DNA from: Cotesia glomerata | Taxonomy: Eukaryota > Arthropoda > Insecta > Hymenoptera > Braconidae | Direction: 5' to 3' | NCBI RefSeq assembly: GCF_020080835.1 | Contig: NC_058162.1 | Span: 14,108,122-14,172,121, forward strand | DNA length: 64,000 nt | Shown: one piece after another, positions 34,815 to 46,337 of the stretch | Position numbering within the stretch: the stretch's first letter is position 1 | Layout: every line of letters starts with the position of its first letter | Program-made: the position numbers and the translations under genes | Notes under the pieces: generated by a model | The model's database searches: none | What the model was told of the DNA's origin: nothing | The model's input: the letters and a program-made list of their open reading frames with translations, nothing else

Positions 34815-36856
34815 TGTGAAACGGGGTGTTTTGTTCCTCTTGGTCACCCCTTTTATTTTTAAGGGCACCACTGGATTTTTGGACTCAGTATCTAGAAACT
34901 GGAGCAGAACATGGAGTAATGGGTCAGGGTCACGAGACATTGCTGAAAGGAACCAAAATTTAAACACAGAAATTCATTTTACAAAATTATATATTTTCCA
35001 ATCCTTTTTACAATTGAAATAATGGCCAACATAACAATTAATAAAATTTCATAGAATTATTACACACTCACACCCCACTCTCATACGGTATATTTAGCAC
35101 TGTCCAGCTAGACCCTCACGTGACTGCATTGCACGCTGTCCCCCAAACTATCACGTTACTCTCAGAGAACTACCCCGAAGCCAGAGGAGTATACCATGAA
35201 ACCGAGATAGTCTCTTTACTCACACACAACCACACTATATCCCAATAACAATATTACAACAAATTATTTCCGACTAATGACACAATTCCCAGAATTGTTT
35301 CCTAGTTAACAATTTCTTATTTACTAATTATCATTTTTTCTAATTACTAAATTACTGCCGTGTTCTTAATATTACGACAGTAATTATTTAAAACAATAGT
35401 TCTTCGTATCTTGAATTAATCCTAATTGTTATGTCCGAGAATTTACTAAATAAATTTTCAATTAATCAATTTTAGTTTCAGGTTCATTACTTAAATTTCG
35501 ATAATTGAGTAAACTAATATTGTCTAAATTATTTTTATTTAATCCATTTGAAAGCGGTAAATTTTACTAAATTTTATTTTGATTGTGAACATGAAATTTT
35601 GTCAAAATATTTTACATCGTAAGCCGAGAGATTTTATTTTAAAAATAAACTAAAACTTTTGCCTCGATCTAGAGTGTCCTCTACTCAGCGTTTTCGCGCA
35701 GGACAAGATGGCCGACTCTCTCTCTCGGTCTTGCGTCTCTGTCGCACGGAATGCTAATTTATTTTTTGGACGAAATAATAATTTAAACTTACAAATACTG
35801 ATTTTAGTAATTATTTCGTGACTCTAGTTTTATTTAAATTATAACAAATTACTTAATAATGCGCTGAATAATTTACGGCGTGATTTTATAATGTTAAATA
35901 AATTCCTAACTTAAATAATTTAAATTTGACGATTCACTCAATTTTATTTTTACTAGCTTAAGCCAAATTACTAGCTACGCGATTACCAATAAATCAAAAT
36001 TTTCACATGGCCTTGAAACCTGAGATTAATAAACCGAAATACGTTCCTGGTACTATTAACTCAGACTGCCTACGTGTAAAATTTATAACCTAACATGGAC
36101 TAGTTAAATTTCCTAAACAAATTAATTAATAACCCAAAACAGGTCCTGGTGTTATTAATTATTTATTTTCTAATTGATTCTAATTTAATACTTAAAAAAG
36201 TAACGATTGTGACCGAGCACGAAATGGCGGTGACCTTCAGCCGACATGACGGCCTGGCTGATGCCACACACCCGAAAGATAATTAACTCGTTATTTGTAC
36301 CTGGAGTTTTTATAATTTTATTTGCACTCCCTCGGTGAGCTGCTACTCCTCGTCTTCGGGTACTGATGTGAATTCTTCCTTGGTGAGGTAGTCTCGATTT
36401 GGCAGCGAAACTCTGGTCACCATTACTCGCTCTCCGGATATTTATTTAGCCTGTAACCGCAAATCAGCATGAGAAATTATCACAAATTAAAGTTGATCTA
36501 ACCAAGCTGGCATTCGGCCTAGCAAGTATTAAATCAATGAAGTATTATCGCTTCGCTCCACGTTGATCAAGCGGAATAAAAATAATTACCTTAGCTGGAT
36601 GGTTTAGAAAAATTTGTGTGTCGTGACGACACTGTCGTCCAGTCAAGCCACTCAGTCACAATGAGTCTTACCAAATTTTGTTCTACGTTTGTTGCATCCT
36701 CTGCTCTCCCCACTACCACTACGCCGGCTTCTCCACCTTGGGTCTTTTCTCACAAGCTCCAAACGACGGCTTTAGATCACAGCGCAATGTGATCTGTCGA
36801 TGAATAACTAAGTACCGAAAAAGAGGAATTTATAGAGTAACGATCACTCCGTTACA
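34815..36856. mobile_element. 2.0-kb solo-LTR-like insertion
   Basis: The ends TGTGAAACGGGGTG and CACTCCGTTACA form a TG...CA pair with short inverted termini. The flanks ACTAC (34810-34814) and ACTGC (36857-36861) look like a 5-bp target duplication with one change. Removing the block restores the interrupted transposase frame on both sides. A TATAAAT box near 36828 (minus strand) suggests the promoter faces minus. No gag/pol lies inside, so it is best read as a solo LTR; which strand is sense is not settled. Confidence 0.65.
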
Positions 36857-36861
36857 ACTGC

Positions 36862-37020
36862 AAATTATGAAAAAGCAACGGAGACTTTAAATATACGTTA
36901 ATCTAGAGCTAAAACTATGACAGGTGCACAAAAGTATCATTGAGTTATGCCAAATACAGCGAAATCTTTTACAATGAAACTGATTTCTAGCTCAAATTTC
37001 GAGACTTATTATTGTAAAAT
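36862..37020 (+). pseudogene. transposase-like relic, second part
   Basis: In frame with the part ending at 34814 it reads NYEKATETLNIR, stop, SRAKTMTGAQKYH, stop, VMPNTAKSFTMKLISSSNFE. This is the C-terminal 'A-T-x-x-G-x-x-KYH-x-x-x-P' region of the same family. At least two stops confirm that it is dead. Confidence 0.65.
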
Positions 37021-37310
37021 ATTTAAACCCAAAAAAAAATGAAAATAACTTTGTAAAAGTTATAAATACAATTAAACCTAGATATTCAAATTTTGATTTT
37101 TATTGCTAATTATCGTAATGTAAGGTATTTTTTCAGATATGATCTCATAAAACCGCCAATAATAGATAAATAGTAAAAAAAAAAAAAAAACAAAAACAAA
37201 ATTAATTTTAAAACTAAAACAAATGATAACTCTTTATTTTCCCTCTACGAGACTAGGCTCAAAATTTGTTTCTTGGGAAGTAATATTTTTGAAAATTTTG
37301 AAAAAAAAAT
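37021..37310. other. AT-rich spacer, no feature
   Basis: Homopolymer-rich AT sequence, for example an A-run near 37175. Nothing recognisable is seen. Confidence 0.4.
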
Positions 37311-37638
37311 TAGGAAAACGGTTGACCCTGAAGGCCATCCCTGCAACTTTCCGCCACTTTCGAAATTAAGCAATCAAAACTATATTTATTACGTTTTTGA
37401 GCTCTTTGAGCTTAAAAATATAATTTTCGTGTAGTTTTGAGCTCTCCAAGCTCAAAATTCTGATAGAAGTTTCATAAATCACTATTTTTTGAATTTTCAA
37501 ACTGCAATTACTTTTGAATGAATTAACCAATTTGCACGCAGTTGGCGGCATTCGACGCAGTTTTTTAAATTATATGATATATTTTCAAACACAAATTGAT
37601 CAGAACGGAAATTTCGGTGTCGTTCGAAAAAAACACTT
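37311..37638 (-). repeat. AACTTCCCG repeat, minus-strand copy, left of a solo LTR
   Basis: GGTTGACCCTGAAGGCCATC, CCCTGCAACTTTCCGCC, GAGCTC stem words and AACTGCAATTACTTTTGAAT are the reverse complement of 56340-56635. The copy breaks at the LTR inserted at 37639 and continues at 39536. Confidence 0.7.
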
Positions 37639-39535
37639 AGTAACGGGTAGTTTTATGCCTGTTCATTGGCCCCTTAATTAATTTAATAAAATATAACAAT
37701 ACCTAGCAAAAATGATTCTAAATTAACAAGAGCGCCACCAGGATTTTGTTTCTTGGTTCCTGGAACCGGAAACCAGAGCTGAGCTTATAATCTACAGGGA
37801 GAGAGAGTGGAGGAAGGTGATCTGAAAGAAATAAATTTTTACTTAACAATATATCGATATTTATTAACCATATAAAATAACAAATGGTGATCACTCAAGC
37901 ACTCACACTACAATTAACGACTTAAGACTACAGCCTAACTAACAGCTGACCAGAACTTCTTAAAACTAACAGCCTAACTAACGGCTGACCAGGACATCTT
38001 AAAATTAACAGCCTAACTAACGGCTGACCAGGACCTCTTAAAATTAACAGCCTAACTAACGGCTGACGGGAACTTCTTAGATAACAGCGAAGCACTCCGC
38101 AAAGAGACTAATCGTATGCGAAGGAACGCTGTTAACACTCACACACACATAACCCACGCGTCTTCACACACATAACCCACGCGTCTTCATACACACTGAC
38201 TCTACTTTACTTTTTACTTCCGAACTTATAAAATTGAACTCCAAAACTTACAACGTTAACTTTACTACAATTTTTCCAGTCATTAGCTTGCAATTAAAAT
38301 CATAAAAAATTTCCACTTTTAATAAAACAGAACCTTCAATAACTTCGGATTAAAACGACGCCTAAGCTTCTTCCAAAATTAACACGAGTTTAATATTCAA
38401 CATTAAATAAATTTTTAAGAACATTCGACGTAAAACTTTACTCCAATTCCAACTCGTAATTTTATTTCTTAAATCTTTAATAAATTCTTGAGAATACTCT
38501 TTATAAAATTCTAACTAATTTTCTGGGACTTAATCCACGCCATTAAATATTTTTATAAATAATTCCAATAAAATAATAATTTTAGTCCTCAATAGTTCAA
38601 TATATAAAATGACCGCGTGGAATTTTTCGATTAATAAATAATTAATAAAATAATTTTTCTCAATGTAAAATAAATTTACGAAAAATTATCCACGGGTAAT
38701 TTGATCTCAATGGCGTCGAAACTCAGTAACTGATTCTCAATAAATTATATTAAATAAATAATACTTTCTTGTAATAAATAATATTAAATAATAATAATTC
38801 AATTGTTCTTACAAATAAATTATCACGTGAAATAATTGCCAGGAATTTGCGCGCTCAAAATGGACGCCGATGTTCGTTAGTGCGTAGCAAGCCTTGATCT
38901 CGGGTATACGAGCGGCGCTTGCCCGATCGTGAGCTGCCGATTGGAATTATTCTCGGTGTTCAGAAATTAAATTAATATTTTATCAATAAAAAATGAATTT
39001 ATTCAAGCCAATCTAGGATGTTAATGATTATTAACTGGCCGAATCAATAATTTAATTTCTCACGACTCCTAAACCCAAGAGGTCTAGAACATTCTTCGGG
39101 TATAAGATCCCCAAGAAGAATGCTCACAATGCTAACGAATAAGATTTAATTACAATTAATTAATTATTTAATTATTATTAGGCAAAATATTATAAACAAT
39201 TAAATTATCAAAAATTTGATTTAATAATGAGAAGTAGTAAAATTGATGAGCCGGGTATACGACCCCCTTGGCTCATCAAAGAAATCAAAGTCTCAATACC
39301 TGTGTAGTTTTTGTGCTTGAAGAACTCACGGGCTTCCTTGTTGGACTTTTGGATGTTACTTGTTTGTACACTTCACTAGTTCTATCTAGTCGCCACTACT
39401 CAACTGACCAAGAAACCCAAAATTTCCCCCACTTAATGCTAGTCGAGTCCCAAAGACCGAAACGCGCCAGCGCTGCGTCGACTAATTATCACGCGTGTGC
39501 GGTTTTACCGTCACAAGGTAAATAGCCCTGTTACA
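37639..39535 (-). mobile_element. 1.9-kb solo LTR with 4-bp target duplication
   Basis: The ends AGTAACGGGTAG (TG mutated to AG; the related copy at 28158 has TGTAAACGGG on the minus strand) and AGCCCTGTTACA are flanked by ACTT on both sides (37635-37638; 39536-39539). The repeat it interrupts continues on the far side. It shares with 27217-28158 the GAGCGCCACCAGG block and the acceptor-like sequence before the CT-rich tract, in the opposite orientation. No coding region. A four-base duplication fits Gypsy-type integration; the superfamily is inferred. Confidence 0.65.
37940..38070. repeat. ~40-bp tandem repeat in the solo LTR
   Basis: Four copies of AACAGCCTAACTAACGGCTG plus ACCAGGACNTCTTAAAATT. 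A second short duplication, ACACACATAACCCACGCGTC, appears twice at about 38140-38185. Confidence 0.8.
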
Positions 39536-39715
39536 ACTTTTTGTCGATTTCTTTCGTCAACTATAACTCACAAACGAATCAACCGATTTCGATCGGCTTG
39601 AGAGCGATCGACATGGTCTTTTCGATGTAAAAAGCTGATTCAGCGAAATCAGATATGCAAAATCCATTAGTAGGACGAGTTGGTATGGAATGCCCTATAA
39701 AAAAATACATACATA
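39536..39715 (-). repeat. AACTTCCCG repeat, continuation right of the solo LTR
   Basis: TTTTTGTCGATTTCTTTCG and ACAAACGAATCAACCGATTT match the reverse complement of about 56210-56275, completing the copy started at 37311. Confidence 0.6.
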
Positions 39716-40205
39716 CATAAAGTTTTGAACCATATTCATTTTCTGAATCCGCTTGATGAGCTGAGTAGAAATATAGCAAAATTATTCGAAAGTTCCATCA
39801 TGGAGACCAATGCAATAGTTAGATTTCTATGAAATTTACTAAAAAAAAACCGAACAAAAAGAAATTAACGCATTTACCTTAGACGTTCAAGCTGTTCAAC
39901 TAGTCCCGTATATAGGAGCCAAGGCATCTTACTTTAAGCAGTAGCTAACTGTTCACCAATTCACAATTTATAATTGAAAAAAATTCTGAAAGTAACTACT
40001 ACGTATGGCATGAAGGCAAAGGCCGAATGGATTCTAATATTTTTGCGTCGGGCATTTTCAACTTTCCAGTAGACTTCATAAAAATCTTACTATTTCATTG
40101 GTCCTTATGACAAACTGTTTGAAAACTTTTGTTATATTTCTTCTCAGCTCGTCCAGCGGATTCAGAAAATGCATATGGTTCAAAAGTTTAGAAATGTATG
40201 TATTT
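39716..40205. repeat. inverted repeat pair of the 'TTGGTCC' family
   Basis: The left arm 39716-39838 (AAAGTTTTGAACCATATTC through CCAATGCAATAGTTAG) is the reverse complement of the right arm 40070-40205. They enclose about 230 bp of unrelated AT-rich sequence. The same unit occurs singly at 9763. Short open frames over the arms are not convincing genes. Confidence 0.65.
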
Positions 40206-40575
40206 ATATATCGGTCACTCCATTTCAAATCAACAAATAGTTGGAATCGACCCCTTTCGATTTGGACGAATTTTGTCCAGAAGTTTTCTTTTATCATATT
40301 ACAAAGTTCTGCCAAGGAAAAAAAAATAAAAAAGGTTTTTTAAAAAGATATGCAAATTTTAAATTTCGCAATTATTCCAGTTTTTCAAATTTGTTATTGT
40401 AATATCGCAAACGTTATAGAGATACAAAAATAGCATTTTGTTTGATTATAGACACTTAGGACTATGAAAAAAGAAATATTTTGGAAAAAATTTCTGAAAA
40501 ATGCCAAATTTGTCAAATTTTCGAATATTGAAAATTGTTAAAAATGACATTCGAAGTTAAAATTTTAGCTCATTT
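40206..40575. other. AT-rich, no gene
   Basis: Repeat-derived AT-rich sequence with many AAATTT words. Nothing supported. Confidence 0.4.
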
Positions 40576-40806
40576 AACTTCCCGCTGAAAAAATCGAAAA
40601 TTTTCAAAAATCGGGAAGTTATTGATTTCACCCTGTTTTTCGAAAATCGAGTTTTCATCGGATCTCGTCGTTTCGAGGTTCTAGGAAGCTTCCATGACTA
40701 TTCTCGCGACGGTATCTGTATTTCTGTATGTATCTATGTATGTATGTGTGTGTGTGTGTGCGTGTGTGTGCGTGTGTGTGTGTGTGTGTGTTTTTTTTTT
40801 TTTTTT
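40576..40806 (+). repeat. AACTTCCCG repeat, 5' part with (TATG)n/(TG)n
   Basis: The start AACTTCCCGCTGAAAAAATC and the complementary GATTTT...CGGGAAGTT form a hairpin. CGGATCTCGTCGTTTCGAGG follows, then TATG and TG microsatellite. It matches 55723-55945. It is cut within the TG run by the poly-A end of the R1-like LINE, read here as a T-run at about 40791-40806. Confidence 0.75.
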
Positions 40807-42760
40807 AGGGGGGGGAATCCTTTTTACGGATTCTAGGCATAGCTGTTTGGCCTGGATATGTGGCGACTCGACGCAGCGTCATACTAACTCGACACTAACG
40901 CCCCTACCCACTAAGCCCCTTTTCCTTCTTTCCTCTAATCCCTCATGGAAACCGCCGTCAGGCATTACTTCGTGAAGGGAAGATCTAGCTACTGCTCTTC
41001 CTTCTGGTGGCTAAGGTGTTAACTACCTGTTAACTACCCGAAATGCCAGCATTTGTAGCATTGGGTAGGTTTCCTCGTGGCTCTAATTCGGCAGTTGACC
41101 CAGCCAATTCGGATTTTACAGCTTCCTTCTAATATCTTCTGAGCTGCTGCAGCCGGTAGTGTCACGACAGCGGTTTGGGTACCTCTGTAGGCTTTGCGGA
41201 TCTTGATTGTCTCTGGTAGTATTTCGCAGAGCTCCTTGATTACCGTATGCAGGGCAGCCTAAATATCCTCCTTTGTTGTGGTGTCATCTAGGTCTCGAAT
41301 CTCGATGTTTTCTTGTGGCCCTTTGCAGATCACTTTGGCCTCCTCCTTAAGAATGTTTGCGATGGTATGTTGCAGGCCTTGGCCTTTGTCCACGCACTTC
41401 CGCGAAATCGTAATCAGCAAGTCCCCGCTTCTGGTCTTGTTGATCTTGTCCACTGTTGTGCGAACTTGCTCATCAGGGACGTCCTTCTTTATGCGACGCA
41501 AAATCTCGGCGTACTTTGCTTTCTCGGCCGGGCGGATGATCAGTGCGTCAGGTCTGATCCATTTGAGCGGTTTTATGCGCTTAGGCTCCGGCCTGGGCTT
41601 CTTTGGAGGCTCCTTTGGGAGCTGTTCTTTGGCTAGCCTCCGTTTCTCTTTCCTTGTGTGGACATCTTTCCAATCAGTCGCGTCTTTTTTTTCGGCGTTC
41701 TGCTTCATCACGTTTTTCGGAGGACTTGGTTTCAAGTCCTTTCTCTTCGTCAATCGCCCATCTATTCCATCTGGGGAGTTTCGGTCCTTCCTCATGTTAG
41801 ACTTGTTGGAAGTATGACCTTCGTCTTTAGCATCAGATTCACCGTCAGCATCGCCTCCGGTGTCTATTGATTCTTCGATCTCCACAGCAAGTTGACTGCT
41901 CTTCTCCGGCGTAAAACGAGGAGTGAGTTGTCGAGGTGACTGCCATTCTTCGTCCAGTTTTTTAAACCTTCGATGGGCGTTAACAACCCCGGTTGCCTTG
42001 GTCTTTATCTCTTTATGGATATTGACCTTTGATTGGACAAACTCATGCAGTTCGCTGGTCAGCTTTTCGAGGCGTTCCAGCGCTTGCGTCCGCTTCATCT
42101 CAGCGCTTACGGTAATCGCTGCTTCTTGGGCGTGAGGCCCACTAATACTCCTGTCCTTTTCTTGATTTTTCGTTTCTTCCATGGTTTTGAGTGATACTCC
42201 AAAGCAAAAGGTCGTCTCCGAACGCGATGCCTCCGGAAATGGAGGGGTGATCACTCTTACAGCTACCTCCATTGCTATGAGAGCTTTCGGTCATTGAAGC
42301 GGGAAATCTTAACCGCTTCGACCCTGCACCTGCTTCCTTCATCGGCTTCCTCTTGCTCCCGTGGGTGCGGCACGTAGATGCCGGGAGTTACCACGTACAC
42401 CGCGCTATAAGGATCATTTCGCACATCTCTTTCGAGCAGCGTCACCTTATCGACTTGCATACGTGACCCTAGGTCAGATGGTGTGACCAACCCTTCCTGC
42501 CAAAAGGAGAGTTTTCGTTTTTTACCGCGAGAGCTATTTTATTTCGCTCTTACCCTCTGCTCCGAAGAACAGCGAGCTTTCTCCGACCCACAAGGATACA
42601 CGGACGGTGGCTGTTACTCTTCAGCTCCGATGCCTGATTTGGTCCGCGAGGGCTATTTTATTTCGCCCCAATCCACCGATCTTACGACCGGTTAGGACCT
42701 CCCTATCCACCACCTGGGGACGCGCCCGGTGGAAGTTTGGCTTCTTCCGACTGGTGTGTA
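40807..42760 (-). mobile_element. R1-like LINE with ORF1 and 3' UTR but no ORF2
   Basis: On the minus strand the element runs from a GC-rich 5' leader (42760-42273) through ORF1 (42272-41034) directly into a GC-rich 3' UTR (41030-40820: ACGAAGTAATGCCTGACGG, GACGCTGCGTCGAGTCGCC, GGATTCCCCCCCC) and a poly-A tail. No endonuclease or reverse transcriptase lies between, so the whole of ORF2 was lost. TG microsatellite lies on both sides, so a TG tract was the likely target. Base composition (about half GC) is unlike the surrounding AT-rich DNA. Confidence 0.75.
41034..42272 (-). pseudogene. LINE ORF1 (gag-like) protein, R1-type, with zinc knuckle start
   Basis: The frame from 42272 opens MEVAVRVITPPFPEASRSE. 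A coiled-coil-like segment (ALERLEKLTSELHEFVQSK), a long charged basic linker (KRKDLKPSPPKNVMK, PKKPRPEPKRIKPLKW) and an esterase-free, gag-like fold follow: AEKAKYAEILRRIKKDVP and TRSGDLLITISRKCVDKGQG. One TAG at 41259-41261 interrupts it. The same frame continues AALHTVIKELCEILPETIKI to a zinc knuckle start, CYKCWHFG, and ends at TAG 41034 before the rest of the CCHC array. ORF1 proteins of this type bind LINE RNA. The length (about 412 codons) suggests most of ORF1 is present. Confidence 0.75.
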
Positions 42761-42768
42761 TGTGTGTG

Positions 42769-45700
42769 TTAGGGTGTTTCAAAAAAATCGGCTTTTGTGA
42801 TTTTTTCAAATGGCCAGCAAATTCTCTCACAGAATGCCAAAATAATGACCTTGTCAAAATTTGAGTTCTTAATTTGAAGATTTACAGGTCGCGGATCGTA
42901 ATTTTCTATTCCCCCTTAAAAATATAGGAAAAAAAGGTTTTCAACTTTAGAATTTTATATCTTTGGATCGAATCAACTTATGGCAATGATCACCTCGGAT
43001 TCTTATGTAGAATTGAACGCTTAACGAAAAAGGTCTCTTATCATTTTTCCATATATTGATTCCTTCCCGAGTTATTCAAAGTCAAAGTTTAATTTTCATC
43101 GTATTTTCGGGTTTTTTTTAACTTTTATCGTACAATTATGATTAAGTAAAAAAAGAAACATTGTTTATTTTAAAATATATGAAATTTCTATAATACGGTT
43201 AGTATAAATTAGTGACAAATTTTATAATACACAATATTTACTTATTACTACCGACAAAAAAATATTGTGATGAATTCATGATGTTTAGTAAAAAGGTATT
43301 GTTGACAACTACTTTGTTTAAACGATCGATTCTTATCTGATTTTTAATTGGTTATCAATTCTGTGATCCCTCTGCTGGTAAGTGCTGATAACATGTGTCA
43401 AAATTGTGCTTGTTCATTAGTGCATCGATTACGAAGAAATATATACGTATTTGTTTGAAACAATGTTTGTTTAATAATTCAAAGTGGACTTTATTATTTC
43501 TATTTATTTACAAGCTGACTTAAAATTTATTATCATGAGAGAAGAAATCTATTTAATTGGTCAAATGAATCAAGATTTTGTCGGAAGAAAGCTTCCATTA
43601 CTCAAAGAGGTTATGTCGATCTTCTTTTACCACCATAAAACCTGTAATTTAACAATTAAACAAAGTTCAGCAAGTACGACAAAACAACTGATAGAACTTT
43701 GGCGAAAAACAGGTATTTCACTACGTCAAGAATCTTCTATAATTTTGTCAATAATTCGATCTCATAACAGATGGATACTTTTATCAAAGAGTAAACGTCA
43801 GAAAAAATCTCCAACACAAAAGAAGAAAGAGTCAATTTTTTGTAATGATTTGAAAAAATTGTTTGATATTTCCCATGCTAATGTTCTCAATGAAATTGAT
43901 GCTACAAAAAAACATTTTTTGGAAAGCCAAAGAAAACCATCTCGACGTGGTTTTATAAACGATTTTGGGCCTATTACTGAAGATATGGAAATTTGTTGTT
44001 TAGATCAGAGTGAAACAAATGCAAATAGAGATGGTAAGATTTTTATCTTTATTTTGTTTTTAAATAAATATCGATGAATGATACAATCTTTTTTATTAAA
44101 ATGATATTTATTAATCTTAAGATTAAATTTGGAGGTTATTTAGGTCTTGATTACATGAATGATACCGATTTCCGATTTTTGATTAGTTCTGTTTGATGCT
44201 GTCAGGGTGCGTGGTTGTTAGTACGCGGTAATATTCAAAGATCTATTTGAATTATTAACATATTTTTTTAATTATTTCATTGCTAAAATTTCTTATAATG
44301 GCATATTTTTTTATTTGTCTATAACCGAAATTAATCAAATATTTGAAAATGATATCTTTCGTTTAAAAAAAAAATTATAAAAGTAGACATAATTTTATTG
44401 AAAAATAGTTACTAGTTAGAGTAATATTGATGATAAATCATTAAAATAATAATTTATCATCAATAGAGTCTGTAAAGTCTATAATTTTTGTTTAAAAATT
44501 TTATCTGATTTTTTATTGTAGTTGTATTTCATTTCAATTTGAACGTTTTAGAAAATGAGGCACTTATGAATACTGAGACCCTTCTTCTCAGCCAAAAATC
44601 AAAATCTACCGTTTCTACCGTTAGTCAAATTTCTAACAATATCTCTGATTTTGAAGACGAATTAAAAAAGAAATCAAAACGAAAAGCACCTCTAATGAAT
44701 ATCATGACACCGGAACTTGCAGCTGCCCTTGATCGTGGAAAAGTTAGCAGCAGAAATGCCGTATATATTTTAGCTGCTACTCTCAAAAGTACTGGCATTG
44801 ATATGAAAGGCTGTAAATTGAGTCATTCGACAATTCATCGAGCTCGCAAAAAATTTCGAAGTGATATGGCTGCTAAATTGAAAGATGGACTCAAAAACCA
44901 GGATAATTTTGTGCTACATTGGGACGGGAAAATATTACCTGATATAGTTGGTACGGAAAAAGTTGATAGACTGCCAATTATTATATCGTCATCAGGCAGT
45001 GAACAACTGTTAGGTGTACCCAAAATGAAATCTGGAACTGCTAAAAATCAGGCTGATGCTATTGTGAAAATTCTATTCGATTGGGGTATTTCTCGTAAAA
45101 TAGTAGGACTGTCTTTCGACACGGCGGCTGTTAATACAGGTATTAATTCATTTTATTGTTTTCTTAAAAACTTTATCATGATATAATATAAAATTAATAT
45201 CGTATCATTTGCATTAATATTTAGATTTGAACTGGTCATTATCGTATAAATTAATTTTTCACTTATGTTAAATTATATATTTTGTTATCTAGGAATTCAC
45301 GGTGGAACTTGTAAACTGATTGAAGACGAGTTGGAAAAAAAATTGGTATATCTACCATGCAGACATCATATTTTTGAAATAGTATTAAAAAAATTGTTTG
45401 AAATCTATTGGCCCGTTTCATCCGGCCCAAATGTACCAATTTTTTTACGGTTTAAAAATAAGTGGAGTAATTTCAACACCTCAAATTATACCCCAGGAAT
45501 TTTGGATCCAATCATACTCAATGCTCTTGAAGATGTGAAAGAAGAAACAGTAACGTTTATCACGAATCAGTTACAAGTAAGGTTATAGTTATAATATATT
45601 CAAATGTTTTTAGATATTGTGTGCAAGTTTTAAGCGTATATCTTGAATTATATTTTTTGAGTTTAAAATTTAAAAAAATAGTTCAGTAAAAATTTATATT

Positions 45701-46337
45701 TTAAATAATTTCGAGTAATATATAAGATAAAATTTGCGGATCACTTATCATATCTATTGATTATTTTATTAACTAATTTTTAGGTAGCACAACCAAGAGA
45801 TGATTACTGTGAACTTCTGGAGCTATCATTACTATTCTTGAATACTACTTCATCTACACAAATTTCTTTTAAACGACCTGGTGCTATGCACCACGCTCGT
45901 TGGATGGCAAAAGCCATCTATTCTTTAAAAATATTCATGTTCCGCAATCAATTTAACCTTAACTTTAAAGAAATAACCGGAATACGACAAATTTGCATTT
46001 TTGTTCTAAGATTTTATATACCAACATGGTTTCAGGCTTCATCTGGCATATTAGCACCGAATAATGATTTAACTTTAATGAAAGACTTATTACTTTACAG
46101 CCAAAACAATCCTTCTTTTGCTAAAATTGCCGCTGAAAAAATGTCCGATCACTTATGGTACCTATCTGAGGAATTAGTTGTTTTTTCGTTATTCGATGCA
46201 AATGTTTCACTGGATATGAAAAGAAAAATGGTAGTAAATATTAAATCTTTGAAAGCTAATGCAAAAAATTTTAAGCGATTTGTGATAAAAGACAACGTAA
46301 AGTCACTATTGACAATTGATTTATGTGACTTACAAGG
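42769..46337 (+). mobile_element. TTAGGG-terminal TIR element, right end lost
   Basis: The left end TTAGGGTGTTTCAAAAAAATC follows a TG microsatellite. Inside are GAGTTCTTAATTTGAAGATT near 42862 and CGAAAAAGGTCTCTTATC near 43025, the shared subterminal signals. The plus-strand gene (43535 onward) is well preserved until exon 4 stops abruptly at about 46337, where an unrelated repeat begins. No right arm is found downstream, so the 3' quarter has been deleted or displaced. Confidence 0.8.
43535..46337 (+). pseudogene. best-preserved transposase of the TIR group, 3'-truncated
   Basis: Exons with good GT..AG sites: 43535-44033 (MREEIYLIGQMNQ; LKKLFDIS), 44552-45139 (IMTPELAAALDRGKVSSRNA; Asp in VLHWDGKIL; Asp in SFDTAAVNTG), 45293-45576 (LVYLPCRHHIFEIVLKKLFE; SSGPNVPIFLRFK) and 45784-46337 (RDDYCELLELSLLFL; MHHARWMAKAIYSLKIFMFR; ILAPNNDLTLMKD; MSDHLWYLSEELVVFSLFD). 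No stops or frameshifts are seen in the four exons, but the end is missing, including the region that would carry the candidate catalytic Glu (NDVAERG in relatives). Exon phases agree with the copy at 11412. The family is a recurrent, unnamed arthropod protein; the transposase role is inferred. Confidence 0.85.

Noticed and set aside
39579..40343. Short frames of 66-81 codons on both strands
   Set aside because: They coincide with inverted interspersed repeats and have frame-shadow composition; no domain.
41278..41817. Plus-strand open frames opposite the LINE ORF1
   Set aside because: Shadow frames caused by the GC-rich, stop-poor ORF1 on the minus strand, which has recognisable gag-like features.
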